A stretch of DNA of 64,000 nucleotides, taken from positions 29,605,307-29,669,306 of the forward strand of contig NC_068343.1 of assembly GCF_014633365.1 (NCBI RefSeq), read 5' to 3'. Numbering within the stretch: position 1 is the stretch's first letter; each line of letters opens with the position of its first letter. Below, in pieces: positions 21,941 to 32,644 of the stretch. The translations under genes and the position numbers were made by a program. The DNA is from Diospyros lotus (Eukaryota > Streptophyta > Magnoliopsida > Ericales > Ebenaceae). The notes below the pieces were generated by a model, which worked only from the letters and a program-made list of their open reading frames with translations, searched no databases and was not told where the DNA came from.

Positions 21941-24457
21941 TGTAACACCCAATAATCCTAGTGTTATGAGAATGAGGAAGGAAGTAAGAAAATTTTCAAA
22001 AATGCCCTTGAGAAGGTGTTAGATCCTTGAGAATATTGGTGCCCTATGAGAGGGGCATTTTGGTAATTTGGATAGTAAAGTCCAATAAAAAGGGTATTTT
22101 GATAAATTGGAAATAATTCCTATGTGGAATTAAGTGAGTAAGTGAATTAAATCCCAATTTTGTATTTATTTGGAGATATATGGGATTAATAAATTCACAA
22201 AGGGTATTTTGGAAATTTTGGAATTAATTCCATGGAGGAATTTAATTATGAAAAATAGGAAAAATGGAGAATATTTAATTTTTGTGAAAATAATTAATTT
22301 TGCCTAAATTGGTAAATAAATGTGAAAATGCCACATGGATGGATGAGATGAGAACTTGGAAGCCAAGGTTAGTGTCTTGTTGTGACACTTGGTATTTTGT
22401 GGTTCAAGTTAAATGGAGAGATTAAATTAAATGCAAAGGAAATTCAAATTAGTCTTTCAAGCATTTAATGAGAGGCATTATGGTGTTGGATTAAAGGAAA
22501 AATCCAAAGAAAAATAAATTAGTCATGCATTAATGGTGGAAATGGTCCCATTAAATTAAATGGGAAGAAAATTAATTATGTCTCTCAAGTGTGATGGTTA
22601 TGAAAATAGTCTCATTTAAGTAAATGAGAAATAAATAGGAAATTCAAGAGATCTAATGGGTGAGATGTATTCTTGAAAAGAGAATAAATCCAAGGGTGGG
22701 GATTTAAAGAGAGGAAATTGCATGGATTGCCAACACATTAAAAGTGTGTTTTCTTTTAATAAGGGAGATTAAGTCTTGAAAAGGAAAAATAATCCAATGG
22801 TTGAGAATTAAAGAGACCATGACATGGATTGTGTTTTCTTCCAAGGGTTGAGATGGAGTCTCAAAAAGAAAGATCAAGGGCTAGGATGTGCTCTTGAGTT
22901 TTGGGATATCAAGACTTAGGGAAAAATCTCTCAAAGGAGGAAAGAAAGAAAGGAAGGGAGAAGATGAAAGAAATGAAGAAGAAATGAAGATCAAATCAAG
23001 GTATGTTCCATTATTCTTCTTCACTATTTAGTATTCTTGTATGCAAAGTAAGTGACAAGTTGGAATGTCATCTTAGATGGGAGAAGATGATGGTGGGAGT
23101 TCTCTTGAGAAGAGGATTTAAAGATTCAAAGAGAAGAATGAAGTAAGAGATGGCCCCATGGGAGGGTGGCCTTGTAATGTGTAGTAAGTATGGTTCGTAA
23201 ATGTATGTGTTGCATTTGGTATGTTCTTTTGTGTTCATGAGACTTATGGCCATAGGTTAGTTTGGGAACATGGTTGAAATGGTGGGTTGATGCCTCTAAC
23301 CTTGGTGGGTTGTAAGGGCAAAGAGACCTAGCCACACTTGCATGCATTTAGCATCATATAATCTTGTTATGTTCATATTTATTTTGCATTGCACCCTTAT
23401 TGAGCTTAATAGCTCATGAGGTTTTTACCCTCACATATAGGTTGTGGAAGCATGGGAAAAATCAAGACAAGTGGAATGGCTTGTGGAGGCATGAAAATGA
23501 AGATTCAAGTGTGTTGTATGGCTTAGGGTAGCCTATTTTATTGCATTTGATTTATGTAATGTAATGTATTTGGTTGTTAATGGCTTGTTAAAGCCTAAGA
23601 TCATGTGTGTATTTCATATCTTGGGAGTGTTTGATTTATTTTTAAAATGAGATGTTGGCTTATGGCATGTTGAAGCCTAAGTTGTGGTGTAAGTCTCATT
23701 GTTGGGTGTGTGTTGTGGGAAGCAACAAAGAAGTAAAAATAATATGGATTTTGATTGGCAATGTGGAGATTTTAAATATATTTAATGGGGGTGTAATTTT
23801 TGGAAAATTTGGGTTAGGAAGCCCAAATAAAAGAAAAAGGGGGGGGGGGGAAAGGGTTCAGGTAGCAACAGCAGCACGCTAGGGGTGCAGCTGGGCCGCG
23901 CAGGCGCGCGCGGGCAGCCAGCTACCAGTGAGCAGCTGGGCCCCGCACGGGCCCCAGGGGGCGCCGCAGGTCCCGCTGGCTGAAATTTTTTAAAAATTTT
24001 GAAAAATTGGGAATTTGGGGGTAATTCTTAATTGATTTTGGGCCCCGGAGGAATTTTCAAAATAAAGGGATTTTTCAGGTATTTTGGGAAATAATGCCGA
24101 AATTTTGAAAAATTAAAAATTTGAGTTTTTCCTCTAAAATTGGTAATCAATCAATGGATTGATTTTAATGGTGATTTATGGAGCCCAGTAAAATTCTTGG
24201 ATGGAAAAGAATTAAATATAAATAAGAAAATGGTGGTTGGGCATCTTCATGATTTTTCTTTTTAAATTGAATGCGGTGTGGTTGAAGCCCAATTCTGCTA
24301 GTGAATCCTGGGGTTGAGGGAAGGAAAGGACGAGCCTAGTTCCCACCTAGGGCGTTTCGTCTTGAAACATGGTCCACCTTTCACCAAAGTCCGGGTAGGT
24401 GGACAATTCGGGTAATTGTTCACAAGTAACACCCGTAAGTGGGAGTGGGGCGTTACA
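21941..24457 (+). mobile_element. Solo LTR S3, TSD GGTCA
   Basis: 2517 bp, TGTAACACCC...GGGGCGTTACA, between perfect GGTCA duplications (21936-21940 and 24458-24462) inside the Tekay-A LTR. Same family as S6 at 60470-63213. Contains a candidate leader intron (donor GTAAGAG at 23143, acceptor ATATAG^GTTG at 23440; 298 nt), the hairpin block at 23402 and a GC-rich island around 23850-23970. No PBS, polypurine tract or coding region. Confidence 0.9.
23402..23440 (+). other. Hairpin and acceptor-like site in S3
   Basis: GAGCT-TAAT-AGCTC stem, CTCAT branch-point-like bases, then CCTCACATATAG^GTTG. Both variable stem pairs are compensated relative to S1. Confidence 0.5.
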
Positions 24458-24467
24458 GGTCATTACA

Positions 24468-24484
24468 AATCCTCCCCCCTTTAA
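24468..24484 (-). other. Tekay-A polypurine tract
   Basis: On the - strand TTAAAGGGGGGAGGATT directly precedes the 3' LTR start TGTAATGACC. Confirms element orientation. Confidence 0.8.
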
Positions 24485-24527
24485 AAGAATTTGGTCCCCC
24501 AAATTCATACCTGATTACTCAAATAGT

Positions 24528-25807
24528 TGTGGATGATCACACCTCATCACCTCTTCTAGCTCCCAAGTTACTTCTTTGGGCCTGTGTCGCTGCCACTGGA
24601 TTTTCATATAGGGAATGGAGCAATTTCTAAGCATTTTCTCCTTTCTGTTTACAATACAAATTGACAATTCTGCATATGAGGCGTTCTCTTCCACTTGGAG
24701 GGGATGATAGTCTATAACTTAACTAGGATTTGTGATACATTTGCGTAGCATGGAGACATGTAAAACCTCATGAATAAGAGCTAACTGCGGTGGTAAAGCT
24801 AGACAATATGCTAACAACCCAACACGCTCTAAAATCACAAAAGGATCCACATAGCACGGATTGAGTTTGCCTGAAACCCCAAAATGTCGAATACCCTTCA
24901 TAGGCATGACATGAAGAAATACGTGGTCTCCAATTGAAAATTCCAAGTCCCTACGCCTCTTATCCGCATAACTTTTTTTACTATCCTGGGAAGTCTTCAT
25001 TCGAGCTTTTATCAACTTGATTTTGTCCGTAGTTTCGGCCACAATGTCTGGCCCCAAGATGGAACTGTCACCAACCTCAGCCTAGCACAATGGAGATCTA
25101 TAGGGTTTGCCATACAACGCCTCAAAAGGTTCTATCTAAATGCTAGATTGGTAGCAATTACTGTAAGAAAATTCGATCAAAGACAAGTTCTCATCCTAGC
25201 TATCATGAAAGTCTAACACACAAGCCTGGAGCATATCCTCCAAAATCCTAATAGTCCGCACTATTTGCCAATCTGTCTAGGGATGAAATGCAGTGCTGAA
25301 AGTCAGCCTAGTCTACATGGCACTCTACAATGCCTCCCAGAAATGCGAGGTAAAACGTAGATCTCGGTCTGACACTATACTAGCTGGCACTCCATGCAGT
25401 CTCACTATCTCATCCATATACAATTTGACTAAGCAGTGCATGAGGTAATTCTTTTTAATCACTAGATAATGTGCTGACTTGGTCAACCTGTCAACAATTT
25501 CCCATACTACGTCATGACCCCTGCTAGTACGTGGCAACCCCGAAACAAAGTCCATAGCAATCCTATCCCACTTCCACTCGGGAATGGACAATGGTCGAAG
25601 TAATTTGGCTGGTCTTTGGTGCTCAACCTTCACCTGTTGGCATACTAAACAAAGAGACACAAACTCTGCCACATGCCTCTTCATACCACTCCACCAGTAC
25701 CGGTGACGTAAGTCTTGATACATCTTTCTTGCTCCTGGATGAATAGTATAACGTGAACGAATTTCCTCTGATAGTATCTCTTGTCTAAGTTCTTCATCCA
25801 CTGGCAC
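24528..25807 (-). pseudogene. Tekay-A integrase with C-terminal chromodomain
   Basis: 25807-25325: zinc-binding H2C2 region ([17 protein letters not shown] then CLVCQQVK) and the start of the catalytic core with the first Asp in [13 protein letters not shown] and the second in [12 protein letters not shown]. 25324-25058 holds the rest of the core with several stops. 25057-24719 is the C-terminal region with SIGDHVFLHVMPMKGIRHFG. 24725-24528 encodes a chromodomain-like tail (IQWQRHRPKEVTWELEE), which marks the chromovirus branch and in relatives guides insertion toward marked chromatin. Non-functional because of stops. Confidence 0.85.
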
Positions 25808-26119
25808 GCAGATCCTGCCCTAATATAACAATAAACCATCATCCTTCAGACTGTACCTCGAAGGCCTAAATCTATCCATGTCCGCCATGATATACATCAA
25901 CCTCTCGTCATACTGCTGCCTGTTACAGATCCAATCCACCAAATATGAGTGAATAGCTGGAAAAGAACAGTAAATACCAGGAGCACTACCCGAATATCAG
26001 ATAGTGAGCTCGCTCAATTTCTCCAATAGGGTCCATTCCTGAACCAACACCATTGCAGTGGACGCTCCTCAGCAGCTCAAGAAGTTAGCTACCACGTTCG
26101 CCTTACCTAGATGGTAGAG

Positions 26120-26800
26120 TATCTCGTAGATACTATGTGACCCAAGAATATCACCTGAGGCTACCAAAACTTGCACTTGGAAAATTTGGCATATAATTAC
26201 TTCTCTCTGAGTTGCTGCAACACCATCCTCAAATGAATCTCATGGTTGGTCGGGCTACGCGAGTATATCAAGATGTCATCAATGAAGACATTGACAAAGC
26301 TATCCAAATAATCCTTGAACACCCGGTCCATAAACACTGCTGGCGTATTAGTAAACCCAAATGGCATGACTACAAACTCATAATGTCCATACCTGGTACG
26401 AAAAGCAGTCTTGGCTATATCTTGATCCCTCACTCGGACCTGATGATACCTAGAATGTAGATCTATCTTGGAGAATACTGAGGCGCCCTAAAGCTGATCT
26501 AACAAGTCATCCACACAAGGTAATGGATAGTTGTTTTTTACTGTTATTTGGTTAAGCTGCCTATAATCAATGCATAGCTGAATAGAGCCATCCTTCTTGC
26601 GCACAAATAACATTGGTGCTCCCAAGATGAGGTACTGGGTTGAATAAAGCCTTTATCTAAAAGGTCTTATAATTGCACCTTCATCTTTTTTAATTCGTTG
26701 GCAGCCATGTGATAAGGAGTCTTAGAAATGGTTTGAGTGCCTGATAGCAATTCAATGGAGAAATCAATCTCCTATAGGGTGGTACACTTGGCAACTCATC
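26120..26800 (-). pseudogene. Tekay-A reverse transcriptase; RNase H missing
   Basis: RT motifs in order on the - strand: a KTPYHMAANELKKMK segment (about 26730), [16 protein letters not shown] after a frameshift, [16 protein letters not shown] and the catalytic FIDDILIYS (within 26433-26197). The frame then runs through a LYAKFSKCKFW-VIFLGHIVS segment to about 26118 and jumps straight to the post-RNase H linker GKANVVANFLS. Roughly 200 residues of RNase H expected in between are absent, so this copy carries a clean domain deletion besides stops and a frameshift. Confidence 0.8.
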
Positions 26801-27367
26801 CTAAAATACGTCCAGGAAGTCTCGAACAATAGGGAGGTTAATCAATTCCTTCCTCTCCCTAGCACCAACAGTCACGAATGCTAAATATGCTTCAAACCCT
26901 TGCCTTATCAATGTCTTTTCTTGCATAACTAAGATCATCGATGTCACCACAATTGGTTTTACTCCCCTATATATCATCTCTGATTGATAGGGACGCTCAA
27001 AGGTAATAATCTTGCATGGGCAGTTAACCTTAGCATAATGGCATGACAGCCAATCCATGCCTAATAAAAGATCAAAGTCCTAAATATCTAACACCACTAA
27101 ATCACCAGGCATAACTCTATTATGAACTACAATCTCACAGTCTGGCACTACACTTCCTAACAGCATACTACCACCTGGTGTCATGACAGATAAGATGTAC
27201 GGTAGATGACTACTAGCAATAGGTACAAAATGCATAACATGTGGTGCGATGAAAGAGTGGGTGGAGCCTGTGTCAAATAAAGCACGAACATCCGAGCCAT
27301 AGAGTGAGAGAATACCTTGCACAGTCTCATTGCCTCCCTCAGCCTCTACTGCTGATAGTGCACACAC
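26801..27367 (-). pseudogene. Tekay-A aspartic protease and PR-RT linker
   Basis: 27367-27080 includes the catalytic DTGSTHSFI motif in the usual context (VRALFDTGSTHSFIAP). 27058-26801 continues with MDWLSCHYAKVNC, the conserved end of the protease fold, and a linker toward RT. A stop separates the two parts. It would cut the Gag-Pol polyprotein. Confidence 0.85.
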
Positions 27368-28578
27368 CCTGCCTACTACCTGGAGGCTGTCAGTAATGGC
27401 AGGTTGCGAAGCTGTTCCACGTCCTCTAATCGCTACAGATCTCTGTGTTGGCCTCTGACCTGAACCCCCAGTCCTCTATCCCTCAACTGGTGCTGGCTAT
27501 GTGCATACATTAGACGTGTGACCTAGTTAGCCACAACGATAACATATGATCCTCTGCTGGATGCCGCACCTGATCTCCGTGGATAGTCTTTCCTCATATG
27601 ACCTGGCTTCCCACAATAGTAGCACACATTACCCTGTGTTATCTTACACTATCCTCGATGCCATCTCCCACATGTCTTACACTCTGTAGGCTTAATTTGT
27701 CTATTACTAGAATTGGACCCCCATCTCATTTTTTTGCTACTACTTCCTCCTGTCTTTCCCGTAACAATTGTCTTAGCTGATTGCTCCATTATAGCTTCTT
27801 GAATATTCCTTTCTATTGCATGAGCGCGTCTCACCACCATAGGAAAATCATCTGCCCCAACACCATCCACGGTGTGTCTAATCTCTAATCTCAGGCCCCT
27901 CTCAAACTTACTAACCATGTTGGCCTCTGGTGTCACCATCTCAGGCACGTATTGAGACAAAGCGATGAACTCCGCCTCATATTAAGCAATTGTCATATCT
28001 CCCTGCTGTAAATCAATGAATTGATAGACTTTCTGCTCATGCACCCAGTTTGGTATGTACGTCTCACGGAACAGTGCCTCGAACTCTGGCCACGTGGGTG
28101 CTCGATCCCCAAACTGTCGTCTAGTGGTCTCCCACCAGTGCCCTACATCTCATTCCAGTGGAAAAGTACCCAAGTGAACCTGTTAATCTTCTGTATAGCC
28201 CATGGAACGCATAAGCCTCTCAACCTCAAGTAAACAATTCTCTGCCTCGGTTGCGTTTGCTCCTCTTCTGAACTCTGGGGGTCGTAGTGCTACAAAAGTC
28301 TTTAGAAAAGCTACCCTAGAACTACCCTTGCCTATCGATGCTACTAGTTGCGATGTCTCATGTTGCCTTTGTTGCCCCTACTCCCTTTGCCCCTACCTCA
28401 ACTGAGTAGTGGTCAAAGCCTACATGGTGCATGCGAGACTTGCCAGGGCAACCTGAACATCTGGAGTACCTTGTTGTTCTGCCTCCCTAACATCTCTGGG
28501 AGCCTCAAGAAGAGGTATTCTCTGCCCACGAGCTCTCGTAGGCGGTCATCCTCATCCTCGTCCACTACGCGTATTCAT
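27368..28578 (-). pseudogene. Tekay-A gag
   Basis: ATG at 28578 opens MNTRSGRG, a frequent start of chromovirus gag. The capsid-like part follows with FLKTFVALRPPEFRRG and EAENCLLEVERLMRSMGY (about 28300-28190), then SKFERGLRLEIRHTV (27960-27649). The nucleocapsid region with CYYCGKPGHMRKDY lies near 27600. Several in-frame stops. Only about 12 bp of the 5' UTR remain before Tat-A LTR sequence begins at 28591. Confidence 0.8.
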
Positions 28579-28590
28579 ACTTCCTATAGA

Positions 28591-29464
28591 TCACGAGTGG
28601 CCTTGGTGATGAGTGGCCTTGATGACGAGCGGCCTGAAGATGACGAGTGGCCTTGGTGACCGAGTGGCCTTGGTGACGAGTGGTCTTGGTGACGATTGGC
28701 CTTGGTGATGAGTGGCCTTGATGACGAGTGGCCTTGGTGATGAGTGACCTTGGTGACCGAGTGGCCTTGGTGACGAGTGGCCTTGGTGACGAGTGGCCTT
28801 GCTGACGAGTGGCCTTGGTGATGAGTGGCCTTGATGAGGAGTGGCCTACAAAATGAGAGCACCATTAGGATGCGGGTGGGGGTCCCCGCGCAAACCCTCT
28901 GATGCTTGAGTCAGATCTCGAGAGAAAATGAGAAAATTGTACTTCAATTACTCAAAATTGCGTACCTTGTGATGAAGGCGAAGTCTCTTATTTATAGTGG
29001 AGGAGAGAGAAAGGCCTCGCGATATTTTTGGCGATAATCTCGTGGCCCATTCTGGGAATTTTGAGGCCCATGTGGCTGACGCGAGGGGGGGCCACTGGGT
29101 CGGATCAGGCGAATCATCGAAAAGATAGCAATCCTGGAGGGTCACTCGGCATGACCGAGTGACCCCCCACTATGTTGCTTCTCGAGTGGAATCACTCCGC
29201 CAAACCGAGTGGACCCCACTCAGCTAGGCCGAGCTAGGACGAGGGGTCACTTGGCTCAACCGAGTGGCCCTCTCCACTCGGTTGCATCGAGCGGGGGATC
29301 AGCCACTCTGGCAATCGAGTGGTACCCCACTCGGTATTTCCGAGTGGGGAGGTGCCACTCGACTATGCCGAGTGGGTTTTCCTTAACCCTCTGCTTTCGC
29401 TACATCCCCTCGAATTGGGGCCCATGCTTGATTAGATATCCGCTCCGTCTTCCCGAGTACATCA
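28591..29464 (-). repeat. Tat-A 3' LTR, U5 end deleted
   Basis: Matches 40918-41691 in order: U5 minisatellite of GAGTGGCCTTGGTGAC units (28591-28850), the CAGATCTCGAGAG leader, a - strand TATA box (CTATAAATAAGAG near 28989), and a U3 full of CACTCGG/CCGAGTG inverted repeats, ending GAGTACATCA. The first roughly 200 bp seen in the right LTR (TGTTGTTGCC onward) are absent. Confidence 0.85.
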
Positions 29465-29480
29465 ATTACTCCCTGCTTTT
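29465..29480 (-). other. Tat-A polypurine tract
   Basis: On the - strand AAAAGCAGGGAGTAAT immediately precedes the 3' LTR start TGATGTACTCGG. Confidence 0.7.
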
Positions 29481-30088
29481 GTAGCCGAGAGGTCGGATAA
29501 AAGAGTATAAGGTCCCGGGAAATTTTGGTGTAGCTTTTGCCATATTTTTCTTATCTTCGGAAGACCATTTATGCGTATTTGTTCTTCATTTTCTATATTC
29601 GTTTGATAGCTTCAGCCTTTTTGCTTTTTGTGCCTCTATAAATAGGGCTTTCAAGTCTTCATTCAATTCTCATAAGGATCAGCTGCAGTGTCTTCAAAAC
29701 TCAAATTCTCTCAGGTCTCGGCGCGTTTTCGGGCCACATCCTCATTTTCATCATTGGGCGGGTGTTTACTGGGCCACTCGGTCATGATTGAGTGGCCATG
29801 ATATGTGATTGGGGGCCACTCGATCATGACCGAGTGGCCATGATATGTGACTGGGGGCCACTCGATCATGACCGAGTGGCCTTGTTTTTGGCCGAGGCCA
29901 CTAGGTCATGACCGAGTGGTCCCGATCTCCCGATGTCTTTAAATGCCTTCAAACACTTGACTCAGCCTTCGGTTGCTCCTTCTTTGCTTTGTACTGATAT
30001 TCTTTGCCTTTACGTGCAGGTATTTTGCTTGCTGTGATCGTCCACCTTTCCTAACGTAACAAGGTAACGGCTTTGAGCCTTTCTAATA
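29481..30088 (+). promoter_or_regulatory. Putative promoter and leader of the Tat-A antisense gene
   Basis: TATA box CTATAAATAGGG at 29636-29647. Downstream lie four near-palindromes (29775-29918) and a possible splice acceptor TTTACGTGCAG^GTA near 30019. Position relative to the antisense frame matches the Tat-B region 8408-9254. Transcription would run toward integrase, opposite to the element's own RNA. Confidence 0.5.
29775..29918. repeat. Four near-palindromic CACTCGGTCATGACCGAGTG motifs
   Basis: At 29775-29794, 29817-29836, 29859-29878 and 29899-29918, each 20 bp with at most a few mismatches to a perfect palindrome; the second and third repeat units are 42 bp apart. The same motif family occurs in the U3 of Tat-A LTRs and in S2. 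Confidence 0.85.
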
Positions 30089-32488
30089 TGTCAAGGAGAA
30101 GACCGGCATCACCCCCCGGCCCTGTAACATTCCTGCCACTTCAAGCTCTCGGCTTCGATATGGGACTTTTGAGCAGGTTTATGATGCCACTCCTTCTGGA
30201 TTTATGGTGAGGTACCCTCGTCTCAATGAGCTGGACCCTTCCCAGGTAGATGAAGGCTCCCTTGGCGTTCACTTTGCTTCATTTGAGGTGGGACTCCATT
30301 TTCCTCTTTCACCCTTTGCCATGGCGTGGTTGCATCACTACAAGATCGTTCCAGCTCAACTTCACCCTAATGGTTGGGCCTAAATGGTTGGTTTCTCCGT
30401 GCTTTGCCATCAGAGGGATGTAGTCCCTTCCTTGATGCTCTTCAGTTGCTTCTATCGATTACGAAGAGCTAGCAAAGACCATGCCCTTTATACACTCTAG
30501 AAGGTGTCAGGTTTCGAGCTGTCCAGCGCTCTTCCTAATAAGATCAATCGGTTTGAAGAGCGATGGGTGGTGATAGAACCTCCGCCTAGTTGGGATGCTC
30601 CTCTATACTGGAACTATCAGGATGCCAGCCAAGGATTTCCCCCATGCAAGAAAATTCGGGGCGTATATCGTCGTTTAGTAGGAATGTTAACGGTGCCAGG
30701 TCCTATCGAGTTGATGAGCCTCCTGACTTTGGAAAATTTCAAAATCGTGGGTTGGGGGGTCATGACGCCAACTATTCCTCCTCAGTCTTCTTCACTATCC
30801 AATCAAGAAATGGAAGGAGTCGGGGAGGAGGAGATGGAAATGCCTGAATCATCTTCCCATCCTTCTTTCAATCCTCAAGAGGAAAACACTCCTAGGGGTA
30901 GAATATCTTTCACCATTGCTTTCCTTTCTCCATTATTGCATTATTTTTCCACATTAAATGCTTTATATTGATTTTTGCATAAATGGCTGGATTAGGTAGG
31001 TTGATGGAGTTGCGTAGACGCCACCGTGAGGAGGAGGCACGTGTTACGGCAGCAACTGGGGTTTTTACACATGGAGCTGAGGGATCTACCAGCTCTCGCC
31101 CTTCTCGGTCACGTAGGCCTGCTGGCGTTTCTCCCACTGGGGTGGAAAGGTGACGTCGTCCGAGAAGCGACCACTCGAGTGCTGAAGCTCCTTCTCATAC
31201 GAAAAGTCCATCATCAACTCCTCTCTCTCATGAAGAGGCCGTTGACATCCCATCTCCTGCTCCCAATTCTCGAGGGGGGCGAAGTTTATCTTCTCGATTT
31301 GTTGGTGACATGGCCCGAGTGGAGGAAGAATGTCACCATCCTGTAATTCCCAATAGGAAGGATCATCGACATCTTGAAGGCGAGAAATCATTGAGGCCAC
31401 CTCCTATACTTCCCATTCCAGGCGATGTGAGACATACTATGATTCTTGGAGACGGTACGAAACTTAGTGGTCGGGACTTTGAAGTTTCCCCATGGGTATT
31501 AGAGATAGACTCCGTTACTGAACCAAGGATTGATGCTCGTCTCATTTATTCCACCATCCTCCCTCGAGAGAAACGACGATTTATTGGCAGTAACTATGCC
31601 CAGACTAAAGATGAAGTAGAGCAGCTCCTGGTGCAAGGGATTCAAGGAATCGTTGCCTCTAGTGCTAGGGATAGGGCCTATCGTGAGCAAGTAGAGGTCC
31701 AAATGTCAGACTAGAGGAAATGCCAATTTTCCAGGAATGAAGAGCGTCAAGAGTTAAAGGGTCATGCTCATCGGGCGAAGCTCGGGAAGAAGAATATAGA
31801 GGTAGAGATTGGGCGTATGCATGATCGGCTGTACGAGGCTTCTGTTGGTACCTCGGGCCTTCACGGGGAAATTAAAGATTCACACTCTAAGCTAGAAGCT
31901 GAAGAGCACAAGAATGTTGGGTTGATAGCGCAACATGAAGCACTTTTGCAGGAACACTCTTTACGCCTGTCAGAACTGAAGATAAGTCGTAAGGATGCTC
32001 GGGCTATTCAGGCTGAAGTAGTGAAGGAATATCGTCTCTCAACCGATTGTCAAGATAGGAAGGGAAAATATGCTTCCGGCTTTCTGAAATATGAATTTTA
32101 TCTGGACCGTGCCCATATAGAATCTCAGCGTCCGGGAGAGACTTTTCTTGAACTTTTCCTTACTCCCGAGGTTGAGGAGTCTCATCAAGTAGATTGGCGT
32201 CGGTATGAGCCGAATGAGCCTATGAGTCCTTCTTCTTACTTGGACTCTTACTTAGTGGATGATTGGGAAAATTTGACGGGCCCTTGGAATCCGTTTCCTT
32301 TCAATCGTGGGGAAGAAGGCATGGCAGTCGATCCTGGAGCCATTGGAGAAGATCTTGGCGTAGCTGCTGAAGATATCCCTCACACGGCCAAGGTTGAAGA
32401 AGGGGAACTTCCCACAGGGCCTCCTGAGATTCCTGTTGTGTCGTTAGGGTCTACTAAGCGTTCCTCTCGCAAGTCTCACTCCTACTAG
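30089..32488 (+). pseudogene. Tat-A antisense gene (Transposase_28-like protein)
   Basis: Read opposite to gag-pol. After an uncertain start (ATG 30089 opens a different frame), 30133-30500 encodes a Transposase_28-like domain: VGLHFPLSPFAMAWLHHYKI and AQLHPNGW, interrupted by two stops. 30504-30890 continues RFEERWVVIEPPPSWDAP, then an acidic Ser-rich segment. A probable intron runs from about 30894 to the TTAG near 30993. The second part (about 30982-32488) is Arg/Ser-rich, then a helical Lys/Glu-rich segment (31700-32060) and an acidic tail, ending TAG at 32488. Length and domain order resemble the Tat-B copy, but sequence is diverged. Function unknown; it is not gag, pol or env. A frameshift near 31310 and stops at 31151 and 31712 break it. 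Confidence 0.7.
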
Positions 32489-32644
32489 TAGACCCTCATT
32501 GTAGTTTGCTTTTCACTATTGCTTTATCAATGAATATTTTTTCTTTGTCCTACCCAACGTGCTTTGTTCTTTATTACTTGATTTATTCTTTTATTGTTGA
32601 CTTTAGTGATACAAGGCCAAGACTTTTCTTTCGCTATTGAATCA

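Larger units (their letters stand above)
19876..24467 (-). repeat. Tekay-A 3' LTR, split by solo LTR S3
   Basis: Net about 2070 bp (19876-21940 plus the last five bases TTACA at 24463-24467). Right-hand identity is proven by the copy at 46026-46359, which runs uninterrupted through GGGTCATTACA. On the - strand a donor-like CAG^GTACAA at 20495 and acceptor-like TTCCAG^GTAAAGG at 20220 bound a 276-nt candidate leader intron. Confidence 0.85.

Noticed and set aside
28584..28865. 93-codon frame with His/Gln repeats
   Set aside because: U5 minisatellite of the Tat-A LTR.
31086..31400. 104-codon - strand frame
   Set aside because: Shadow of the Tat-A antisense gene on the + strand.
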